DNA from: an uncultured Aquimarina sp.
GTDB taxonomy: Bacteria > Bacteroidota > Bacteroidia > Flavobacteriales > Flavobacteriaceae
Length of the DNA stretch: 64,000 nucleotides
Reading direction: 5' to 3'
Assembly: GCA_947498935.1 (NCBI GenBank)
Contig: CANMMM010000001.1
Location: forward strand, 310,001-374,000
In this document: positions 35,360 through 43,489 of the stretch, piece after piece
How positions within the stretch are numbered: the stretch's first letter is position 1
Layout of the letters: each line of letters opens with the position of its first letter
Program-made: the position numbers and the translations under genes
Notes under the pieces: generated by a model
The model's database searches: none
Seen by the model: the letters and a program-made list of their open reading frames with translations, nothing else
Told to the model about the DNA's origin: nothing

Positions 35360-35858
35360 CAATACTTTATTATACATAGGCAGATTCGTGATTCTAGTGA
35401 TTGTTCAGGTGTTTTTTCTGAACCATATCAATTTTTTGGGATACCTCAATCCATATGTATACATCTTATTTATTTTGCTAGCACCTATCACCATACATAA
35501 AAGTGCATTTTTATTTTTTAGTTTTTTATTAGGACTTACTATCGATATATTTGGTGATTCTGGTGGTGTTCATGCTGGAGCTTGCTTAGTGATTGCCTAT
35601 ATGCGTCCATTATTTTTACGATATTCATTTGGACTTAGCTATGAATTTCAAACGGTAAAACTGAGCAAAGTGCGTTTTGGAGAACGCTTAGCATATGTTT
35701 TCTTATTGGTCGTTACTCATCATTTTGTCTTATTCCTATTGGAAATTTTCAATTTTTCGCACTTTTTACTCACGCTCAAAAAAACACTGTTTACCAGTAT
35801 TTTTTCTATTATTGTTATGCTGCTTGTTTTGGTATTATTTAGAAGAAAAGATTCATGA
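35352..35858 (+). CDS. mreD: Rod-shape determining protein MreD
   Basis: A 168-residue membrane protein with about five helices. MreD sequences are poorly conserved; the family is supported by the GLTIDIFGDSGGVHAGACL stretch and by the position between mreC (8-bp overlap) and pbp2 (4-bp overlap). Confidence 0.92.
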   Translation: MNNNTLLYIGRFVILVIVQVFFLNHINFLGYLNPYVYILFILLAPITIHKSAFLFFSFLLGLTIDIFGDSGGVHAGACLVIAYMRPLFLRYSFGLSYEFQTVKLSKVRFGERLAYVFLLVVTHHFVLFLLEIFNFSHFLLTLKKTLFTSIFSIIVMLLVLVLFRRKDS

Positions 35859-37723
35859 GAAAATTGTTATTATATCTAATCATTATCACTACTGGCGTGA
35901 TCTTTATTACACGCTTGTTTTACTTGCAGATATATAACACTTCATTTGCAGCACTTTCAGAGGACAATGCTATTAAGGTTATTTATGATTACCCACAACG
36001 AGGCGCCATATATGACAGAAACGGAAAATTACTAGTCACTAATCAGCCTTCTTATGATGTAATGGTGATCCCTAGAGAATTAAAACCCTTTGACACCTTA
36101 GAATTCTGCAGTGTTTTAAACATTAATAAAGAACTACTGATCAAGCAATTACAGAAAGCAAGACGCTATTCTCCTAGAGTGCCTTCTATAGTCATCCCAC
36201 AGCTTACCAAGGATGAATATGCATACTTACAGGAAAAGATGCGAAAATTTACTGGTTTTTATATACAGAAACGATCACTAAGAGATTACAACACAGAAAA
36301 TGCCTCTAATGTTTTAGGCTATATAGGAGAGGTTAATGATGGACTGATTCGAAAGAACCCGTATTACCTGTCTGGTGATTTGATAGGGATGCAAGGCGTA
36401 GAAAAAGTATACGAAAAAGAACTCAGGGGCATCAAAGGAGTGAAACGCATTCAAAAAGATCGATTTAATAGAGATATCGGCCCGTATAAAGAAGGAAAGT
36501 ACGATACATTACCTGTCAATGGAAAAGACTTAACCATCACTATTGATGAAGAGTTACAGAGGTACGGGCAAGAACTTATGAAAGGAAAGCGCGGAGGCAT
36601 TGTAGCATTAGAACCTAGCACTGGCGAAATATTAGCATTGATCACAGCTCCTAGCTATGAACCTTCTTTATTAGTAGGTCGCAAACGCTCTCCTAACTTC
36701 ACACGACTGTATTATGATACGATTGCCAAACCTCTTTTCGATAGAGGTGTAAAAGGTGAATACCCTCCAGGATCACCGTTTAAAACGATTACTGCTTTGA
36801 TTGGCTTACAAGAAGAAGTTGTTACTACGCAAGAAAGCTTTTACTGTAATATGGGGTTTCGATATGGAAGAAATGCGAAGCTAGGGTGCCATGCACATAG
36901 AAGCCCCCTGAATATGGTTCCTGGAATTGCTAATTCTTGTAATGCTTATTTTGCGAATGTATACTTACGTACCATTAATAAGTATGACACTCCACAAGAA
37001 GGTATTGAAAATTGGAGGAAACATGTAGAGAGTTTTGGATTGGGTAATTACTTAGGTAATGATTTATCTAGTGGCAGCAAGGGATTAGTACCCACTGCCA
37101 ATTATTACAACCGCGCAAATCGATATCCGCAATACAAATGGTACGCAACGGCTACTATATCGAATGCTATTGGCCAAGGAGAAATACTAGCTACCCCTAT
37201 ACAGTTAGCTAATATGACAGCAGCAATTGCTAACAGAGGTTTTTATTACACACCGCATATCCTAAAAGCGATTGATGGACTACCTTTAAAAAAAGAACAG
37301 TTTACTAAGCCTAAATACACCACTATCGACAAGGCTCATTTTACACCTGTTATAGAAGGATTACATCAGGTGTATACACATGGTACTGCGAAATCACTAC
37401 AGGTAGAAGGTATTGAAATTTGCGGGAAAACAGGTACTGCCGAGAATTATACCAAAATAAATGGCAAACGAATGCAATTGACAGATCATTCTGTTTTTAT
37501 TGCTTTTGCTCCAAAAGACAACCCTAAGATCGCATTAGCCGTTTTTATCGAACATGGGTATTGGGGTTCTAGATACGCTGGCAAAATAGCCAGCTTAATG
37601 ATCGAAAAACACCTTCGTGGTACTATTTCTAGAACAGATCTACAAGAATGGATTTTCTCACACAATCTCGAAGAAGAATATGCAAAACCTTATAGCGGAC
37701 AACCTTTTAAAATCAATAAATAA
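35855..37723 (+). CDS. mrdA: Penicillin-binding protein 2, elongation transpeptidase
   Basis: A 622-residue class B PBP. One N-terminal membrane helix (about 5-25), the PBP dimer domain (RGAIYDRNGKLLVTNQPSYD, then GYIGEV), and the transpeptidase domain with SPFK (active Ser, after GEYPPG), SCN in ANSCNAYF and KTGT in CGKTGTAENY. It cross-links peptidoglycan during elongation with RodA. Its stop and the rodA start share one base (TAATG). Confidence 0.97.
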   Translation: MRKLLLYLIIITTGVIFITRLFYLQIYNTSFAALSEDNAIKVIYDYPQRGAIYDRNGKLLVTNQPSYDVMVIPRELKPFDTLEFCSVLNINKELLIKQLQKARRYSPRVPSIVIPQLTKDEYAYLQEKMRKFTGFYIQKRSLRDYNTENASNVLGYIGEVNDGLIRKNPYYLSGDLIGMQGVEKVYEKELRGIKGVKRIQKDRFNRDIGPYKEGKYDTLPVNGKDLTITIDEELQRYGQELMKGKRGGIVALEPSTGEILALITAPSYEPSLLVGRKRSPNFTRLYYDTIAKPLFDRGVKGEYPPGSPFKTITALIGLQEEVVTTQESFYCNMGFRYGRNAKLGCHAHRSPLNMVPGIANSCNAYFANVYLRTINKYDTPQEGIENWRKHVESFGLGNYLGNDLSSGSKGLVPTANYYNRANRYPQYKWYATATISNAIGQGEILATPIQLANMTAAIANRGFYYTPHILKAIDGLPLKKEQFTKPKYTTIDKAHFTPVIEGLHQVYTHGTAKSLQVEGIEICGKTGTAENYTKINGKRMQLTDHSVFIAFAPKDNPKIALAVFIEHGYWGSRYAGKIASLMIEKHLRGTISRTDLQEWIFSHNLEEEYAKPYSGQPFKINK

Positions 37724-38976
37724 TGGCTAAATCTGTAGTGGGCGCAATTGACTGGATCACCGTACTCCTATTTCTATTGCTAGTCAGTTTTGGCTGGATG
37801 AACATCTATTCTGCTTCCTATGGAGAAGAAACATTTTCACTACTTGATTTCTCTAAGGTGTATATTAAACAAGGGTATTGGATTCTATTAAGTATCGCCT
37901 TAGTAGTACTTACACAAGCTATAGAAGCTAAATTTTATGAACGTTTTGCTGGTTTAATTTATGTAGTATCTCTGGTATCACTCCTAGGACTCTTCGTGAT
38001 TGGAAAAAATGTAAATGGAGCTACTTCTTGGTATGCCTTTGGACCTGTGGGACTACAACCTTCAGAATTTGCCAAAGCAGCTACTGCATTGGCTATTGCT
38101 AAATTTCTGAGTGATATGCAAACGAACATTAAAATAGTAAGTCATCAGCTCAAAGCTTTTTTAATCATTGCATTACCTGCGCTATTCATTGTTCCACAGC
38201 CAGATCCAGGAAGCGCACTGGTATATGTGGCGTTTCTTTTTCCCTTATACCGAGAGGGACTTGCCACTATCTATCTAATCATAGGTGCTTCTGCCGCCGT
38301 TCTTTTTGTGATCACCTTACTTGTTAGCCCTATTTGGATCGTAACCATTGTTGCATTGATATTGATAGGATTACTGATCAAAAAACGTAAAAACAAACCC
38401 AAATACGGGCTTTATATAATCATTCTGGCGGTTGTAACTGGGTTTTGCTTTTCTGTGAATTATATATTCAATAATTTCTTTGAACAGCGCCACAGAGATC
38501 GTTTTAACATTGTACTGGGTAAAGAAGTAGATACAAAAGGAATTGGCTACAACACCAATCAAAGTGAAATTGCCATTGGAAGCGGAGGTTGGACAGGCAA
38601 AGGATGGAAAGAAGGGACACAAACGAAAGGGGGCTTCGTTCCCGAACAACATACGGATTATATCTTTAGTACTGTAGGCGAGGAATGGGGATTTCTAGGA
38701 GCTACCGCTATCATTATTATATTCATCGCTTTATTAGTTCGTATATTATTATTAGCTGAACGACAAAAAAATCAATTTAGCCGAGTTTATGGCTATAGTG
38801 TAGTTGGCGTTTTATTTATTCATTTTGCTGTAAACATAGGAATGGTCACAGGTTTATTACCTACTATCGGTATTCCATTGCCTTTTTTTAGTTATGGCGG
38901 TTCTGGATTATGGGGATTCACACTACTACTCTTTATATTTATCAAACTAGATGCCAATCGCGTAAACGAATGGTAA
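37723..38976 (+). CDS. rodA: Rod-shape glycosyltransferase RodA
   Basis: A 417-residue SEDS-family polymerase with about ten helices. Signatures: GVGLQPSEFAK-like GPVGLQPSEFAKAA, PDPGSALVY (with the catalytic-site Asp), TDYIFSTVGEEWGF and GIPLPFFSYGGSG near the end. It makes glycan strands with PBP2. It is the last gene of the mre operon. Confidence 0.97.
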   Translation: MAKSVVGAIDWITVLLFLLLVSFGWMNIYSASYGEETFSLLDFSKVYIKQGYWILLSIALVVLTQAIEAKFYERFAGLIYVVSLVSLLGLFVIGKNVNGATSWYAFGPVGLQPSEFAKAATALAIAKFLSDMQTNIKIVSHQLKAFLIIALPALFIVPQPDPGSALVYVAFLFPLYREGLATIYLIIGASAAVLFVITLLVSPIWIVTIVALILIGLLIKKRKNKPKYGLYIIILAVVTGFCFSVNYIFNNFFEQRHRDRFNIVLGKEVDTKGIGYNTNQSEIAIGSGGWTGKGWKEGTQTKGGFVPEQHTDYIFSTVGEEWGFLGATAIIIIFIALLVRILLLAERQKNQFSRVYGYSVVGVLFIHFAVNIGMVTGLLPTIGIPLPFFSYGGSGLWGFTLLLFIFIKLDANRVNEW

Positions 38977-39025
38977 CCTCTTTTTCTATCTTATCTATCA
39001 TTAATACTAAAACATACATAAAACA

Positions 39026-39057
39026 GTAAATCCCTGATATTACTATCAAGGATTTAC
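39026..39057. terminator. Hairpin after rodA
   Basis: GTAAATCC-C-TGATA pairs with TATCA-A-GGATTTAC (one C/A mismatch) around a 4-nt loop, 50 bp after the rodA stop. It lacks a following T-run, so it may be a processing or weak termination site. Confidence 0.5.
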
Positions 39058-39347
39058 CTAAGTGTGTGTGAAGAAAAAGAGTGCTAATACACGTTAAGTG
39101 ATGATCTCTTCTCGTGTATTAAGTCGTAAAAGTAGTAGCGAATTTACAAGCCTTCTTCATTAAATGATGAAGATAAAAACAATGCCCCATTTTATAAACT
39201 GTAGTGAGTAGCTACTCTTCATAAAATAATTGTCTTCTTTACTTCTAAATTTCATACACTACTTGTGCTCATTGTTTTAAGAGCATGAAACTCTCTGTTA
39301 TTCGAATTTTTAATTCTACTTAAGTTGGATGATCGTTTATTTATATT

Positions 39348-39508
39348 GAAGTCGTTTAAACTTTTTTGATTTAAGCAAAAAACCAAGATTTTGTGATCAA
39401 ATACAGTGATTTTTTAGTTGCATAGCAGTGCTACGGAACTCAAAAATTGCAAAATTTGAGTGCAAAAGATCGTTTTTATAGCAAATTGAAAAAAGTTTAA
39501 ACGATTTC
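39348..39508 (+). repeat. Family-2 inverted-repeat element, copy C, with ATT target duplication
   Basis: A 161-bp element with 22-bp ends GAAGTCGTTTAAACTTTTTT(GA) and (TG)AAAAAAGTTTAAACGATTTC that are inverted repeats with two mismatches. It is flanked on both sides by ATT (39345-39347 and 39509-39511). The segment AGCAAATTGAAAAAAGTTTA (39480-39499) is the empty form of the site that is occupied by family 3 in copy E. Confidence 0.92.
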
Positions 39509-39520
39509 ATTATTTAATTC

Positions 39521-41122
39521 TTAAGGTTTTTTTCTTGTCTGTTCATTTTGTTTATAATGTCTTTCTACAAGCATATTGATAAAATAAAAGAACTCATTGT
39601 ACGTATATTTTTCAGGATACACTTTTTGATTAATAATAGTAGTTGGCGTAGCATGCAAGTTATTCTCTTCTAACCACGCAGCTTGTTTATCTAATATCGT
39701 TAACTGATGACTCTTTAAAGTTCCTTTTCCATATTTCTCTGCCCAAGTATCAAAAACTCTATTTTCAAACCACTCACTATATGCTGCTATAAAAGCGTCT
39801 GCTCCTTCTTGCTGATAAATTTCCATTAATCGAAGTCCTATTTGTGTTGCAGCGGTATCCATAGCTGTTGCTTCAATATTCATGCGTACTATGATTTGTA
39901 TGCGATCTTTCATACTACGTAATACTTTAGCGTAAGCTTCAAAAGCTTTTTTGCAATATCCACACATAGGGTTGGTAACACATATGATACTAAAACTCGC
40001 ATTACTATTACCCAATACTATATCATCTGGCATAACAGCTACATCTAACACTTTATCAGATAAAACTAATAAATGATCAAAAATCTGTCGATCTCTTTTA
40101 AAGTGATTGAGCGCTACAAATTGCTTTTTAAAATAATTTCTATCCTCTAACAAAAACTTACTATAGGAATAAAGCAACGCCACTAAGCTACCTACAACTA
40201 AAAAACGTATTACTGAGAGTACTTGAAAATCTATCACTGATACTATGCTCGCAATCACTACTAGAGAAACACATAACATACTAACTATAGCACACAATGC
40301 ACACCATTTTTTAAGCACAACTGTCTGTAAATATACTGCATAAACAACGAAAGGTATACTAAGTATTGCTGGAATTACTAAAACGTTTTCGAAACCAAAC
40401 AGTAATTGAAAAGCAGTTAGCGATGTAAAGAAGATAAAACTACTGTCTGCTAATGATAACTTGTTCCAAAGCATTCCTTCTTCGCTCTTTACAACTTGAT
40501 CACATGTGCTGCGTATTGTTGAGCAAAATCGCTGTATCACCTTTGATTGCCCCCCTAAGCGTTCTCTAACGATCAAAGCTGTTACCACAGTTCCCACAAT
40601 AGAAATCAATAAAAAGCCAAATTGATATATAGTAGCGCTATAAAAATAACTAAGTATACTGCTAGCTATCAGAAATACCCCAATCGACAAATACTCTAAT
40701 AATGAATTTGCATAGACAGTATTACTTTTCGAAGCATATTCTACTGCTATGACATTTGAAATCCAAATATCTTTAAACTCATCAAAAGTATAATTTGTTT
40801 TCTTGTGCGTAGTAAACTTTAAACGTATGTTGCCATTTTTCCGGCTAGCAGCTACAATCTCAGATCCATTATCAGTAGTCACCAAAGTAATAAAACTTTC
40901 TGGTAGTTGATCCAATGCATCTAGCGGTACAGCAACTGCAATATTATCGATATGAAAGTAATCTAATGTGTCTGTGATAGCCTCAAAACTAGGATAACTA
41001 GGGTGGATTTGTAATTGCAAATCTAGGTCACGCTTATTTTGATTCTGAACTCTATTCTGAACCAAAACATGATTTACAATATTTCCTAACGTACTATTCA
41101 TTTCATTTAACGACAGAACCAA
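39521..41122 (-). CDS. Fusion of C39-like, VKOR and thioredoxin domains
   Basis: A 533-residue membrane oxidoreductase. Residues 1-125 resemble a C39 peptidase-like domain (YPSFEAITDTLDYFHIDNIA) but lack the catalytic Cys, so it is at most a peptide-binding domain. Residues 140-320 form a VKOR-type helix bundle with the redox pair WCALC (274/277) and a second pair C200/C207. Residues about 365-520 are a DsbA-like thioredoxin domain with PMCGYC (387/390) and the cis-Pro in HATPTTII. VKOR passes electrons from the thiol oxidase to quinone. Relatives sit beside bacteriocin-type exporters in Bacteroidota, but no exporter or leader peptide is in this window. Confidence 0.85.
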   Translation of the reverse strand: MVLSLNEMNSTLGNIVNHVLVQNRVQNQNKRDLDLQLQIHPSYPSFEAITDTLDYFHIDNIAVAVPLDALDQLPESFITLVTTDNGSEIVAASRKNGNIRLKFTTHKKTNYTFDEFKDIWISNVIAVEYASKSNTVYANSLLEYLSIGVFLIASSILSYFYSATIYQFGFLLISIVGTVVTALIVRERLGGQSKVIQRFCSTIRSTCDQVVKSEEGMLWNKLSLADSSFIFFTSLTAFQLLFGFENVLVIPAILSIPFVVYAVYLQTVVLKKWCALCAIVSMLCVSLVVIASIVSVIDFQVLSVIRFLVVGSLVALLYSYSKFLLEDRNYFKKQFVALNHFKRDRQIFDHLLVLSDKVLDVAVMPDDIVLGNSNASFSIICVTNPMCGYCKKAFEAYAKVLRSMKDRIQIIVRMNIEATAMDTAATQIGLRLMEIYQQEGADAFIAAYSEWFENRVFDTWAEKYGKGTLKSHQLTILDKQAAWLEENNLHATPTTIINQKVYPEKYTYNEFFYFINMLVERHYKQNEQTRKKP

Positions 41123-41533
41123 TTACGCTGCACGTAAGGTTATGTCTTTCTTATTTATCTTGGGATGTTGACTATCAATATTGATTCTAAAGTATAGCTT
41201 TTCGACGTAAAAACAAAAAGGCAAATACCTATCAATAAAAAGGCAAAACCTTACTTTCGTACATTTTACACAACTCAATATATTGATGAATAGTTACTTG
41301 TAAGACCATAAAAATCAGGCTTTTTTCCGCGCTTAAAATTGTTAAAAAGACAAAAATTAAAAAAATTTTAACATTTTAAACTACAAATACTATGTCTTGT
41401 AGACCAAAAACCTTTTTTCCGAGTATTGTCAATTTTTGATATTTTTGCTCTCATGCTTTGTTGTACTACCAATAGCGATGCGTACAATAAGAATAGATAG
41501 ACACATACATCATTAGCCTTATATACAAAACCT
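41123..41533. other. 411-bp divergent intergenic region, no gene seen
   Basis: AT-rich spacer between the VKOR fusion (minus) and the endonuclease (plus). It must hold both promoters, but no element fits the TTG / TAnnTTTG pattern well. No repeat of families 1-3 and no frame longer than about 30 codons with protein character is present. Confidence 0.4.
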
Positions 41534-42322
41534 GTGAAAAGATCCTATATCTACCCTTTGCTCATTATTGGAGTATCCGTACTTTTTTATTATTTAGAGA
41601 AGCAATTAGATAATTCAAACACTACTATTACTAAAACTACTGATAGTTCTTTTTTCTACTTACCTAGTTCTACTACCGATGCTATCACCATACATTCCAA
41701 TTATGCTTTATCCTATTCTGAAAAGCATGAACAACCAGAGTGGGTGGCCTATGAACTAAAAAAAGAACACCTAACTAAAAATGAATTCAAAAGACCTTAT
41801 TTCGAAATAGATCCTAAAATACGTACCAATTCTGCTGATTGGAGAAATTATAAAAAATCAGGATATGACAAAGGGCATTTATGTCCTGCTGGAGACAGAC
41901 GATTTACATATGATGCTTTTAAAGAAACTTTTTTAACTTCAAACATCTCTCCTCAAAACCATGATTTCAATGCAGGAATCTGGAATCGATTGGAACAAAA
42001 AGTACGCTATTGGACACATCGATACGATCAATTATATGTAATAACTGGGGGTGTACTTGAAGAACAATTACCTACTATCGGCTATGAAGCCGTAAGTATT
42101 CCAAACTACTTTTACAAAATCATATTGGACAACCATGCTACAAACCCTAAAATCATTGCTTTTTTGATACCTCATAAAGAATCATCTAAACCTCTTAGTG
42201 ATTTTATCGTACCCGTAGATCATCTCGAAAAAATAACTGGTATTGATTTTTTTCCTGCACTAGAGGACAGTATAGAAAAACGCCTAGAAGTAACAGCTAG
42301 TCATTCTGGTTGGAAAATGTAA
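41534..42322 (+). CDS. DNA/RNA non-specific endonuclease, membrane-anchored or secreted
   Basis: A 262-residue beta-beta-alpha-metal nuclease. MKRSYIYPLLIIGVSVLFYY is a signal anchor or signal peptide. The catalytic motif reads DKGHLCPAGDRR (112-123; DRGH in most relatives, with His115 as general base), and the metal-binding segment is NISPQNHDFNAGIWNRLE. The start is GTG at 41534; no ATG fits the signal segment. It probably degrades external nucleic acids for nutrition. Confidence 0.88.
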   Translation: MKRSYIYPLLIIGVSVLFYYLEKQLDNSNTTITKTTDSSFFYLPSSTTDAITIHSNYALSYSEKHEQPEWVAYELKKEHLTKNEFKRPYFEIDPKIRTNSADWRNYKKSGYDKGHLCPAGDRRFTYDAFKETFLTSNISPQNHDFNAGIWNRLEQKVRYWTHRYDQLYVITGGVLEEQLPTIGYEAVSIPNYFYKIILDNHATNPKIIAFLIPHKESSKPLSDFIVPVDHLEKITGIDFFPALEDSIEKRLEVTASHSGWKM

Positions 42323-42365
42323 TACATTTGAGAAGAGAAGTGACCATACTTTTATTGATAGTGCG

Positions 42366-43481
42366 TTAGTTTTTTACATCTAAGGCATCACGCAACGCAT
42401 TTCCCATGAGCATAAATGCCATCACCAAGCTCATAATCGCTACACCTGGTATCACTGCTAGGTATGCTTTTCCTAATATGATATAAGAGTAATGATCTTT
42501 GATCATAGCGCCCCAACTCGCCATAGGAGGTTGTGCTCCAATACCTAAAAAGCTTAACCCGCTCTCTATTAAGATTGCCGATGCAAAATTAGCCGCTGAA
42601 ATCACAATCACAGGCGCTAAACTATTAGGTAATACATGCCGTGTTATGATTCTAAAATGGGTAAACCCTAACGCTTTAGCAGCAGTAACATATGGCATTT
42701 GTCGCACACTCAATACCTGACCTCTTACTACACGTGCTACTTCTACCCACATCGTCAACCCAACAGCTATAAAAACTTGCCAAAAACCTTTGCCAAGAGC
42801 CAGTGTAATAGCTATTACTAATAATAATGTAGGGATAGACCATGTAACATTAATCAACCACATAATGATCGCATCTATTCTACCACCAAAATACCCTGCT
42901 ATAGCCCCCAGCGTGATTCCCAGAACCAATGAAATAAAAACTGCTACAAAACCTATAGAAAGTGAAATACGAATCCCTACTAGCATCCTACTCAACATAT
43001 CTCTACCATATTTATCAGTCCCCAACACAAAAGTACGCTGCGTTACATATTGCGTCACTATCTCTTTTGCTGTCATCCCTTCGGGAAATACAGTTAATGG
43101 ATATTCTTTAGAGATGGCCACCAACTCCCCTTCTGCATACGGTGTAACATTCAGTGTTGATGCTGTAGATGTATATGTATCTTCTATAGGGATCTCTACA
43201 TCTCTATTCGTCTCTCCAAAAAATAGCTGTGTCAAAAAAAACTGATCTGCAGACAGTTTCGATGGAATCGTAAGCATTTTTACAGAAAAACCTGGCGGTT
43301 TAGAATGTATCGAAAGATGCATTTGATTCGCATTCGCAGAATCATCTGGTGCTAAAACATATGCTAATACAGCTACAACCGCACAGCATACTATAAACCA
43401 AAAACTCAAAACGCCCCAAAAATTCTTTTTAAATTTTTGGAGCGCTATTGCTGTTAACGAATTAGCTAATCTTGATTGCAT
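42366..43481 (-). CDS. OppC/DppC-type ABC permease
   Basis: A 371-residue inner-membrane permease. OppC_N helix at about 20-45, then a periplasmic insert of about 100 residues longer than in E. coli OppC, then the BPD_transp_1 domain with five helices (about 165-365). The entry VLGTDKYGRDMLSRMLVG and the EAA loop AAKALGFTHFRIITRHVLPN are typical. There is no binding protein, second permease or ATPase gene adjacent, which is usual in flavobacteria where such genes are scattered. It lies 8 bp downstream of the processing protease gene. Confidence 0.92.
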   Translation of the reverse strand: MQSRLANSLTAIALQKFKKNFWGVLSFWFIVCCAVVAVLAYVLAPDDSANANQMHLSIHSKPPGFSVKMLTIPSKLSADQFFLTQLFFGETNRDVEIPIEDTYTSTASTLNVTPYAEGELVAISKEYPLTVFPEGMTAKEIVTQYVTQRTFVLGTDKYGRDMLSRMLVGIRISLSIGFVAVFISLVLGITLGAIAGYFGGRIDAIIMWLINVTWSIPTLLLVIAITLALGKGFWQVFIAVGLTMWVEVARVVRGQVLSVRQMPYVTAAKALGFTHFRIITRHVLPNSLAPVIVISAANFASAILIESGLSFLGIGAQPPMASWGAMIKDHYSYIILGKAYLAVIPGVAIMSLVMAFMLMGNALRDALDVKN

Positions 43482-43489
43482 TAATCCAT

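Larger units (their letters stand above)
38977..39520. other. 543-bp intergenic region with a hairpin and a family-2 element
   Basis: GTAAATCC (39026-39033) pairs with GGATTTAC (39050-39057), extended by TGATA/TATCA after one mismatch; with no T-run, it may still end the mre operon. AATACACG and CGTGTATT are a further inverted pair (about 39087-39120). The family-2 copy C fills 39348-39508. No credible gene or bacteriocin-type leader peptide is seen. Confidence 0.45.

Noticed and set aside
38977-41533. A bacteriocin-type leader peptide near the VKOR fusion
   Set aside because: I looked on both strands of the two flanking spacers and found no frame with a double-glycine leader.
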